Part shown: positions 8,257 through 15,071 of the stretch, one piece after another
Position numbering within the stretch: position 1 is the stretch's first letter
Layout of the letters: every line of letters begins with the position of its first letter
Assembly: GCA_023425865.1 (NCBI GenBank)
Contig: JAFABV010000030.1
Location: 1 to 15,196, forward strand
DNA length: 15,196 nt
Source of the DNA: Bacteroidota bacterium
GTDB lineage: Bacteria > Bacteroidota > Bacteroidia > Bacteroidales > Bacteroidaceae
Direction: 5' to 3'
Notes under the pieces: model-generated
What the model was told of the DNA's origin: nothing
Database searches by the model: none
What the model saw: only the letters and a program-made list of their open reading frames with translations
Position numbers and translations under genes: made by a program

Positions 8257-9879
8257 ATGAAGACTTTCATTAAAACGATATTTCCAGCAGTAGCTCTCAC
8301 TCTGACAGTGGGACTTGCTTCCTGTGACAGTCTGCATGTAGATCCTATCGACCCGAACATGCATACCGAAGTCACACCCGAGCAGCTGCTTAATAAATGC
8401 TACGCTAACATAGCCATGGCTGGCCAGGGTGGTGCCAATGGTGACAGTGATGTGGACGGTATCGATGGCGGTACGTCAGGTTATGTCCGTCAGCTGTTCA
8501 ATGCCAACGAATTGCCCACCGACGAGGCCATTTGCGGTTGGGGTGACGAGGGTATTGCCTCATTCGACTATAACGCCTATGACGCTTCTCATCCCATGCT
8601 TCGTGGTTTCTACTATCGTCTGTACTTTGGTATTACCCTTTGCAATCAGTACATCGATACTTTTGGCGACCACGACGCTAACATGACCGCTCAGGCTCGT
8701 TTCCTTCGTGCGCTCGACTATTACTACCTGATGGACCTCTACGGCAATGTAGGCTTTACAGAGCATGCCGATGGCACAAGCCCTGTTCGCTACACGCGCG
8801 CCGAGCTGTACCAGTGGTTGGAAAAAGAACTGAAGGACATCGAGGGTAGCCTTTCAGAGCCCCAGCCCAAGACGTCTTCAGACAAAGGATATGGCGCTGT
8901 GGACAAGGCCGCCGTATGGTTGCTCCTGTCTCGAATGTACCTCAACGCCGAAGTTTATACCGGAACCGCACATTGGGCAGACGCACAGACATATGCCAAA
9001 AAGGTGATGGACTCTCCCTATAAGCTCTATACCACAGCCAAGACAGACCCTGCCGGCCAGACCTGGAGTGCTTATCAGCAGCTCTTCATGGGTGACAACG
9101 GTGAGAATGGCGCATCTGTAGAGGCCCTCTTCCCCATCTTGCAGGACGGTGTTCGCACCACCTCTTGGGGTGCTTCGCTGTTCCTCATGGCCAGTACCAT
9201 GGATGGTGACGTATGCGTGAAGAAGGACGGAACAAAGGGCAATGGCACTGATGCCACCTGGGGCGGTAACCGTTGTCGTCCTGACCTGATCAAGAAGTTC
9301 TTCCCACAGAACGACGCTCCTAACGTTGATGCTTACGCCATGCCCGATGCCGCTGGTGATGACCGCGCTATCTTCGATGGCGTAGGACGTACGTTGAACA
9401 ATGAAGAGGTGGGTACCTTCAAGAGTGGTTTTGCCACGGCCAAGTTCACTAACTTCAAGACAGACGGCTCTGCCGGCAAGAACAAGACCTTTGCAGACGC
9501 AGACTACTTCTTGATGCGTGCCGCTGAGGCTTACCTGATCTTCGCTGAGGCAGACGCCCGTATCAATGGCGGCAACACAACAAGCACTGGTACTGCCGCA
9601 ATCAACGCGCTGCGCACTCGTGCAAAGGCCATGACACGCACCGGCGCCTACAGCCTTGATGACATCTGCGATGAGTGGAGCCGTGAGTTCTACTTCGAGG
9701 GAATGCGTCGTCCTACTCTCATTCGCTTTGGCCGTTTCGGTGGCAACAACAACTACATGTGGCAGTGGAAGGGCGGCACCAAGAACGGTTCTCGCTTCTC
9801 AGCCGATAAGAACATCTACGCCATCCCGACTACCGACATCGTGGCTAACTCCAATCTGATTCAGAATACTGGATATTAA
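8257..9879 (+). CDS. susD: SusD/RagB-family starch-binding surface lipoprotein
   Basis: A 540-residue protein with a lipoprotein signal peptide whose lipobox LASC places the lipidated cysteine at residue 23. The mature N-terminus CDSLHVDPIDPN resembles SusD proteins. The body has the SusD/RagB pattern: an early helical pair around FYYRLYFGITLCNQYIDTF, then RFLRALDYYYLMDLYGNVGFTE, and a C-terminal RagB/SusD region with AINALRTRAKAM, EWSREFYFEGMRRPTLIRFGRF and a final AIPTTDIVANSNLIQNTGY. SusD proteins cap the SusC barrel on the cell surface and hold the glycan. It lies 12 nt after susC and 25 nt before the SusE-like gene, so co-transcription is very likely. Substrate specificity for starch is inferred from context, not from binding residues. 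Confidence 0.95.
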   Translation: MKTFIKTIFPAVALTLTVGLASCDSLHVDPIDPNMHTEVTPEQLLNKCYANIAMAGQGGANGDSDVDGIDGGTSGYVRQLFNANELPTDEAICGWGDEGIASFDYNAYDASHPMLRGFYYRLYFGITLCNQYIDTFGDHDANMTAQARFLRALDYYYLMDLYGNVGFTEHADGTSPVRYTRAELYQWLEKELKDIEGSLSEPQPKTSSDKGYGAVDKAAVWLLLSRMYLNAEVYTGTAHWADAQTYAKKVMDSPYKLYTTAKTDPAGQTWSAYQQLFMGDNGENGASVEALFPILQDGVRTTSWGASLFLMASTMDGDVCVKKDGTKGNGTDATWGGNRCRPDLIKKFFPQNDAPNVDAYAMPDAAGDDRAIFDGVGRTLNNEEVGTFKSGFATAKFTNFKTDGSAGKNKTFADADYFLMRAAEAYLIFAEADARINGGNTTSTGTAAINALRTRAKAMTRTGAYSLDDICDEWSREFYFEGMRRPTLIRFGRFGGNNNYMWQWKGGTKNGSRFSADKNIYAIPTTDIVANSNLIQNTGY

Positions 9880-9904
9880 TTCATCACATTAAACACGAAT
9901 CACA

Positions 9905-11128
9905 ATGAAAAATAATATAAAGTCGGTTCTGTTGCTCCTTTGCACGGTAGGACTCTTCGGTGCTTGTTCGGATGACAACGACTCAAACCCGACCATGCAG
10001 ATACCACAGAGTTTCCAACTCAACACACCTGCTATTTCTGAAAACAATGTGGTAGACCTGGCCAACTCACAGTATATTAACCTCACCTGCAACCAACCTG
10101 ATTTCGGTGGCCTCCCGGTTCAGACGCAGTATACTGTAGAAGTAGGCACCAAGGCAGACATGAGCGACGCCCAGGCGCTGAGCTCTACTTTCTATACGAC
10201 GCGTATGCAGTTGGACGCCTCTGAGGTGGCCAGCACACTCACCAACATCGAGTTGGCCAATGGCAAGACCGAGGCTGACTTCCCGCTCAACACCCCGGTT
10301 TATTTCCGGGCAATAGCCAAGGTGTACAACGCAGCTACCAAGCAGCCCCTTGAAGACACCAAGGTGATCTCCAACATCGTCAAGTTGAATAATGTGAAGC
10401 TGCTCTTCTCACTGCCTCCAGTGTCTGTGCCCAGCAACATTTACATCAATGGCGCCTTCAGCGAATGGAATTGGGATAAGGCTGTTACGATGACTGAGGT
10501 CAATGGAACTCGTGACAACAACAATACCTCATGCAAGTACTGGCACCTGGTATATATTGATGGAGCTGGTATCAAGTTTAACAGCGCAACCAAGTGGGAC
10601 GGCAATGAGGTTGGCTTCAGTAAGATTACTGTCGACCCTGCCAGCGAGCTTGCTTCAGACATCGAGGCTAACGGTGATGGTAACATTTCGTCTAAGAACC
10701 CAGGTTGGTACCTGATGATTGTATCGGCTACCGTAAGTGGTCGCGACATTCTCTACACAGTGACCTTCAACAAGCCTATGGTTTACTTCATGGGTCGTGC
10801 CGCTATCGGTCTTGCCGGTGTTACGGCTGACAATTGCTGGGACGAGGCTACGGTTATGGCTTCTTCAGCCTTCACTGTTCCCGCTACGGCTGACGGAGAC
10901 TTTGTATCTCCCGCCCTGCCTGCATTGCCCGGCACTGATGACGACGGCTGCATCCGCATGTGGGTGAAGATACCTACCTACGATTGGTGGAAGTCTGAGT
11001 TTATCGTTGGCATAGACGCAGATAAGATATCTTATCGTGGCAATGGTGGCGACCAGACTCGTGTGGGCAGCACCGCTGGCCAGAAGGTATATCTCAACTT
11101 CAGCACAGATAAGGGTTCGGTCAAATAA
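9905..11128 (+). CDS. susE: SusE-like outer membrane starch-binding lipoprotein
   Basis: A 407-residue protein, close to the length of known SusE. The lipobox FGAC gives a lipidated Cys21 followed by SDDND, the acidic signal that sends Bacteroidota lipoproteins to the cell surface. An N-terminal SusE-type Ig-like domain spans about residues 25-170 (YTVEVGTKADMSD). A starch-binding module follows at about 173-285, with aromatic residues in IYINGAFSEWNWD and in KYWHLVYIDGAGIKFN. A more divergent module lies at about 292-407 (WVKIPTYDWWKSEFIVG). These proteins hold starch on the surface beside SusC/SusD and have no catalytic activity. It follows susD by 25 nt. The next gene is 96 nt away across a hairpin. 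SusE/SusF proteins vary greatly between species, so the name reflects position and domain order more than close similarity. Confidence 0.85.
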   Translation: MKNNIKSVLLLLCTVGLFGACSDDNDSNPTMQIPQSFQLNTPAISENNVVDLANSQYINLTCNQPDFGGLPVQTQYTVEVGTKADMSDAQALSSTFYTTRMQLDASEVASTLTNIELANGKTEADFPLNTPVYFRAIAKVYNAATKQPLEDTKVISNIVKLNNVKLLFSLPPVSVPSNIYINGAFSEWNWDKAVTMTEVNGTRDNNNTSCKYWHLVYIDGAGIKFNSATKWDGNEVGFSKITVDPASELASDIEANGDGNISSKNPGWYLMIVSATVSGRDILYTVTFNKPMVYFMGRAAIGLAGVTADNCWDEATVMASSAFTVPATADGDFVSPALPALPGTDDDGCIRMWVKIPTYDWWKSEFIVGIDADKISYRGNGGDQTRVGSTAGQKVYLNFSTDKGSVK

Positions 11129-11151
11129 TATGTTTATCTATCAGAGCGTGG

Positions 11152-11192
11152 GGCGAGAGGCTGTGAGCCTACCGCCACCTCTCTGCCTCGCC
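11152..11192 (+). other. Intergenic hairpin between susE-like and susF-like genes
   Basis: GGCGAG (11152-11157) can pair with CTCGCC (11187-11192), enclosing a small hairpin AGGCT/AGCCT (11158-11162 with 11166-11170, loop GTG). No T-tract follows, so a full terminator is unlikely. It could be a partial terminator, an RNase processing site or a stability element that sets relative levels of the two lipoproteins. Confidence 0.35.
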
Positions 11193-11224
11193 TCTAAGTA
11201 GAATTTCTAAATGTTCAATCGACA

Positions 11225-12643
11225 ATGAAAAAGTTATCATATTTAGCCCTCGCACTGACCGCACTCTTCATGGGTGCCTGCAGTGACGACTTCACTGATT
11301 GGGCACAGCCTCAGACCAATGCGCAAGAGGATGCCATCACCATTCCAGGCTTCACGGCATCGGCCGTAGAGGCACAGACCCTCTCTGACGAGGTCGACTC
11401 TGTGAAGGTGTTCAACCTCACCACGGCCACGTTGCCCGATGGCTTCACGCTGGGCAATGCACGTGTGGAACTCACCCCGCAGGGGGTAGACGGCGCTACG
11501 GCGACCACGGTAAACACCTCTCTGAAAGGTCTTTCTTCTAAGTCAGACATCCAGTCTCTCATCGAGAGCGTCTATGGCAAGAACCCCGTGGCCCGCACGT
11601 TTGACGCGCAGGTGTATGTCAACGCATTGAAGGACGGCGAGGCCGTGCTCATCAATGCCGGTAAGATAGTCTACACCGTCACCACCGTTACTCCCGACAT
11701 CGCCCAAGCCTACTACCTCATCGGTGGTCCCAACGACTGGGCCAGCTCGGCCATCAACCGTACGCTGAAGTTCTCGCACAGCGATATCAATGTATATGAT
11801 GATCCCGTGTTTACCATCACCTTCCAGGTGGCCGATCCCACACAAGACACTTGGTTTGCCATCGGCGACGACAAGGCTTGCGACGGCATTGCCAATAACG
11901 ACTGGTCACAGGTGTTTGGTACCAAGAGCGGTGACGGCAACAGCGGCACTGAGGGTCAACTCGACCGTCGTGCCAACCTCTCTGATGGCGGTTCGTTCAA
12001 GGTGCCTGCCGGTTCCAAGTACATCCGTGTGGAGATCAACATGATGTCGTACACCTATAAGGTAACAGCCATCAACTATGCCGAGTATATCTACGAAGTG
12101 GGCAACAACAACAGCTGGGGCAACGGTCTGGCCATGTGGGGACCCAACTACGACGGTAAGTACTATGGTGCCTTCTACCTTGATGGCGAGTTCAAGTTCA
12201 AGCCCAACAGCGATAACTGGGAAGGCGACTGGGAGTACAATGGCGACGGTAAGCTCGATGCCAATGGTCAGGGCAATATTTCCGCACCTGCCACAGGCTT
12301 CTACTTCGTGACCGTAGACCTGGGCAGTATGTCTTACACCCTCAAGCCCTTCACCGAGATGCACGTAGTAGGAGACGCCGTTGGCGACTGGAATGCCGGT
12401 AAGACCATGACATGGAACAGTGCCGACCATACCTGGGTACTCAACAGTGTGACGCTCTCTGACGGAATCCTCAAGTTCAAGGACGAGGACAGCAGCTGGG
12501 CAGGTGTCAACCTGGGTGGCTCTTTGAGCCAGCTCAAGCAGAATGGCGATAATATCGCTGTGAGTGCAGGCACCTATAAGATTGTGCTCCACATGGAGAA
12601 TACCAGTGGCGCACCATTTGCCGAGCTTATTCCCGTGAACTGA
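11225..12643 (+). CDS. susF: SusF-like starch-binding lipoprotein with three modules
   Basis: A 472-residue protein, near the length of known SusF. The lipobox FMGAC gives a lipidated Cys19 followed by SDDF, again a surface-export signal. An N-terminal SusF-type domain occupies about residues 25-155. Three related starch-binding modules follow, each opening with a strand plus an Asn/Asp-Trp pair: about 160-275 (YYLIGGPNDWASS), 286-375 (YIYEVGNNNSWGN, with WEGDWEYNGDG) and 378-472 (MHVVGDAVGDWNAG, with WAGVNLGG). The exposed tryptophans are the residues expected to stack on glucose rings. The protein has no catalytic residues and probably retains starch at the surface. It is the last gene of the operon and is followed by a classical terminator at 12717. 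Assignment is by position, lipobox and module count. Confidence 0.87.
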   Translation: MKKLSYLALALTALFMGACSDDFTDWAQPQTNAQEDAITIPGFTASAVEAQTLSDEVDSVKVFNLTTATLPDGFTLGNARVELTPQGVDGATATTVNTSLKGLSSKSDIQSLIESVYGKNPVARTFDAQVYVNALKDGEAVLINAGKIVYTVTTVTPDIAQAYYLIGGPNDWASSAINRTLKFSHSDINVYDDPVFTITFQVADPTQDTWFAIGDDKACDGIANNDWSQVFGTKSGDGNSGTEGQLDRRANLSDGGSFKVPAGSKYIRVEINMMSYTYKVTAINYAEYIYEVGNNNSWGNGLAMWGPNYDGKYYGAFYLDGEFKFKPNSDNWEGDWEYNGDGKLDANGQGNISAPATGFYFVTVDLGSMSYTLKPFTEMHVVGDAVGDWNAGKTMTWNSADHTWVLNSVTLSDGILKFKDEDSSWAGVNLGGSLSQLKQNGDNIAVSAGTYKIVLHMENTSGAPFAELIPVN

Positions 12644-12716
12644 GCCATGCACAAGGCCTGTACATACAAATGAAAAAGACCACATAACCTCTGTTTCATC
12701 AGAAGTTAACACCGAG

Positions 12717-12746
12717 GCGGTTCTCCGAAAGGGGAGCCGCTTTTTT
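12717..12746 (+). terminator. Rho-independent terminator of the sus operon
   Basis: A 10-bp stem (12717-12726 with 12731-12740, two G-U pairs) closes a GAAA tetraloop and is followed by six T residues at 12741-12746. An outer ACACC/GGTGT pairing (12709-12713 with 12747-12751) could extend it. This separates the sus operon from the amylase gene, which then needs its own promoter. Confidence 0.88.
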
Positions 12747-12810
12747 GGTGTGGTGGTGGGTTGGTTTGTTGGTTTGTTGGTGGGTTAGTGGGTTGGTGGA
12801 AGGTTGGAGA
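12747..12810 (+). repeat. G/T-rich low-complexity tract
   Basis: About 60 bases are almost only G and T on the + strand, built from units such as GGTTGGTTTGTTGG and GGTGGGTTAGTGGG. It is simple-sequence DNA directly between the terminator and the amylase operators. The many GG pairs could form a two-layer G-quadruplex in single-stranded DNA. It contains no gene. Confidence 0.75.
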
Positions 12811-12812
12811 AT

Positions 12813-12828
12813 ATGCAAACGTTTGCAT
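12813..12828. promoter_or_regulatory. LacI/GalR-type operator 1 of the amylase gene
   Basis: ATGCAAACGTTTGCAT is identical over all 16 bases to the operator upstream of susC. Its centre is about 62 bp upstream of the predicted -7 element, the same distance as at susC. This supports control of both units by one regulator. Confidence 0.75.
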
Positions 12829-12854
12829 TTAATAAACCATAATTGATATAGGTC

Positions 12855-12870
12855 ATGCAAACGTTTGTCA
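12855..12870. promoter_or_regulatory. Operator 2 of the amylase gene, one imperfect half
   Basis: ATGCAAACGTTTGTCA keeps the left half and centre of the operator but has TCA in place of CAT at the right edge. It lies exactly 42 bp (four helical turns) downstream of operator 1 and covers the -33 region of the predicted promoter, where binding would be expected to interfere with polymerase. Confidence 0.62.
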
Positions 12871-12890
12871 ATATAAATATGGTATCTTCG
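12864..12890 (+). promoter_or_regulatory. Predicted amylase promoter
   Basis: TATCTTCG at 12883-12890 matches TAnnTTTG with one mismatch. A TTTG at 12864-12867 lies only 15 bp upstream, shorter than the usual 19-21 bp, so the -33 contact may be weak and dependent on a regulator. Transcription starting near 12897 would leave a 20-nt leader. Confidence 0.42.
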
Positions 12891-12916
12891 CATCCGATCA
12901 ACATAATCACTTAAAT

Positions 12917-14950
12917 ATGAAACGTTTCGCTAAGTTATTGCTCATGCTCATGGGGGTGGCAATGCTCCCCAATACCCAAGCCTTGTCGCAAAACAACGGC
13001 TGGCCCGCCAACTATGGCGGCGTGATGCTCCAAGGATTCTATTGGGATTCGTTCGACGACTCGCAGTGGACGGTCCTTCAAAGCAAGGCTGCCGACCTGA
13101 AGGGCTACATCGACCTGGTGTGGCTGCCGCAGAGCGCCTACGCAGGCGGTACCTCTATGGGTTACGACGACCTTTATTGGTTTGAGAACTACAACAGCAG
13201 CTTCGGCACCGAGGCACAACTGCGCTCGCTCATACAGACCTACAAGGCCAATGGCATCGGCACCATTGCCGACGTGGTGATCAACCACCGCAAGACCACC
13301 ACCGGATGGTTTACCTTCCCCACCGAGACCTACAAGGGCGTGACCTATCACCTGCTGCCTTCAGACATCGTATCCAACGACGACGGCGGCAAGACCAAGA
13401 CGCAGGCCACAACCGAAGGTGTTACCCTCAGCGCCAACAACGATTCGGGCGAGGGCTGGGACGGCATGCGCGACCTCGACCACTACAGCACCAATGTGCA
13501 GAACAATGTCAAGGCTTATCTCGACCTGCTGCAGAACGACCTCGGCTATGCCGGCTTCCGCTACGACATGGTGAAGGGCTATTCCGGCTCGTTCACGGGC
13601 ATGTACAACAGCTATGCCAACCCCGTCTACTCGGTGGGCGAATACTGGGACGGAAATGTAGCTAACGTAAAATCGTGGATCAACGCCACCATGGTGAACG
13701 GCAATATCCAGAGCGCGGCCTTCGACTTCCCCTTCCGCTATACCGTGCGCGACGCCGTCAACAACGGCAACTGGGCCAACCTGGGCAACACCAGCTTGAT
13801 GGCCGACGCCAACTACCGCCGCTGGGCCGTGACCTTTGTGGAAAATCACGACACCGAATACCGTTCGTCATCGAGTCCGCAAGACCCCATCAAGAATGAT
13901 ATACTGGCCGCCAACGCGTTCATGCTGGCCATGCCGGGCACGCCCTGCATCTTCTACAAGCACTGGCTGAGCTATGAAAACGAACTCAAGGGCATGATCG
14001 ACGCACGCAAGGCCGTGGGCATCAACAACCAGAGCACCTACTCCAATTTCCGTTCGGCTACTGGCTACTACGCCAACATCGTCTCTGGCTCCAAGGGACG
14101 CCTGCTCGTGGTGGTGGGTGATGTGGACGGGGCTGCCGTGCCCTCCAACCGCTGGGTGAAGATAGCCAGCGGCACCAACTATGCTTACTACTTCGAGCCT
14201 GCCCAAGAGACGGCGTGGGCAGGCATGGCCTCGGGCAGCTACACGGGCTCATCGCTCAGCGTGCCCCTCACGGCCGTGAGCGCCACTACGGATGCCCAAC
14301 TGGTCTACACCACCGACGGCACCACCCCCACGGCATCGAGTGCCAAGGTGGCCAGTGGCACATCAATTTCCATCCCCGTAGGCACCACCACCCTCAAGGT
14401 GGGTCTGCTCATCGGCTCTGCCGTGACAGGCATCATCACACGCACCTACACCGTCACCGAGGAGGAGCCCTTCACACCCTACACCATCAACGTCTATGTC
14501 AACACCGACCAGGTGGGATGGGCCGACTATGTGAACTTCCACACCTGGGGTAGCTACCGCACCGGCACCACATGGCCCGGCGACAAGGTGACCGCCACCA
14601 CCACCGTAGACGGCAAGAAGTGGTTTTACAAGAGCTACGACATCACCTCGGCCAACGACTATGTGAACTTTGTGTTCAGCATCGGCACATCGTCGACGGC
14701 CAGCAGCAACCAGACTGTGGATGTCAACCGCGTGACGGCCGACACTTATTTTGAGATCTCGTCGACCAAGCTCAACGGCAAGTACACGGTGAACGATGTC
14801 ACCGACAACGTGATGACAGGCATCGATGGCGTGCAGACCGCGGCTCCTGCCACCGACGATGCCTGGTACACCCTCTCGGGCGTGCGTGTGAGCAAGCCCA
14901 CCACCAAGGGTATCTACATCCACCAGGGCAAGAAAATAGTGGTGAGATAA
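12917..14950 (+). CDS. Secreted GH13 alpha-amylase with CBM26-like module
   Basis: A 677-residue protein with a type I signal peptide (MKRFAKLLLMLMGVAMLPNT, cleavage near QALS) and no lipobox. The GH13 regions are complete: DVVINH (Asp119-His124), GFRYDMVKGY with Arg215 and nucleophile Asp217, GEYWDG with acid/base Glu242, and FVENHDTE with His311 and Asp312. The compact barrel, with short B domain, resembles the plant-type group of GH13 more than B. thetaiotaomicron SusG, and the SusG CBM58 insertion is absent. After the barrel come a chitobiase-like C-terminal domain (about 449-514, YTTDGTTPT) and a CBM26-like starch-binding module (about 523-622, VNFHTWG, then WPGDK and KKWFYKSYDI). The tail, about 630-677, carries WYTLSGVRVSKP and KGIYIHQGKKIVVR. 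It hydrolyses internal alpha-1,4 bonds of starch and likely plays the SusG role. It is transcribed separately, with its own operators. Confidence 0.93.
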   Translation: MKRFAKLLLMLMGVAMLPNTQALSQNNGWPANYGGVMLQGFYWDSFDDSQWTVLQSKAADLKGYIDLVWLPQSAYAGGTSMGYDDLYWFENYNSSFGTEAQLRSLIQTYKANGIGTIADVVINHRKTTTGWFTFPTETYKGVTYHLLPSDIVSNDDGGKTKTQATTEGVTLSANNDSGEGWDGMRDLDHYSTNVQNNVKAYLDLLQNDLGYAGFRYDMVKGYSGSFTGMYNSYANPVYSVGEYWDGNVANVKSWINATMVNGNIQSAAFDFPFRYTVRDAVNNGNWANLGNTSLMADANYRRWAVTFVENHDTEYRSSSSPQDPIKNDILAANAFMLAMPGTPCIFYKHWLSYENELKGMIDARKAVGINNQSTYSNFRSATGYYANIVSGSKGRLLVVVGDVDGAAVPSNRWVKIASGTNYAYYFEPAQETAWAGMASGSYTGSSLSVPLTAVSATTDAQLVYTTDGTTPTASSAKVASGTSISIPVGTTTLKVGLLIGSAVTGIITRTYTVTEEEPFTPYTINVYVNTDQVGWADYVNFHTWGSYRTGTTWPGDKVTATTTVDGKKWFYKSYDITSANDYVNFVFSIGTSSTASSNQTVDVNRVTADTYFEISSTKLNGKYTVNDVTDNVMTGIDGVQTAAPATDDAWYTLSGVRVSKPTTKGIYIHQGKKIVVR

Positions 14951-15003
14951 TTGAAAAAGTATAGCAGTTGAATATTTTTCAGTCTCCCAACAATATATTA
15001 TAA

Positions 15004-15052
15004 GGTGTGGAGTTATTACACCAAAGGGGCCGTGTGACACCATGCGGCCCTT
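15004..15052 (+). terminator. Tandem hairpins after the amylase gene
   Basis: A small hairpin GGTGT/ACACC (15004-15008 with 15018-15022) is followed by a stronger stem of about 8 bp (15025-15032 with 15045-15052, one G-U pair) and TTATTGTT. This is a plausible terminator about 75-100 nt after the stop codon. The repeat copy begins 20 nt further on. Confidence 0.65.
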
Positions 15053-15071
15053 ATTGTTCAACTAAAAAATA

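Noticed and set aside
11906..12712. 268-codon minus-strand frame opposite the susF-like gene
   Set aside because: It is antisense to well-supported starch-binding modules and crosses toward the terminator, with no recognisable domain or start signal.
13361..13849. Antisense frame of 162 codons in the amylase catalytic region
   Set aside because: The + strand encodes all four GH13 conserved regions here; the reverse frame is compositional.
12917..14950. Naming the amylase susG
   Set aside because: It lacks the lipobox and the inserted CBM58 of SusG and has a different C-terminal architecture; only the role is likely equivalent.
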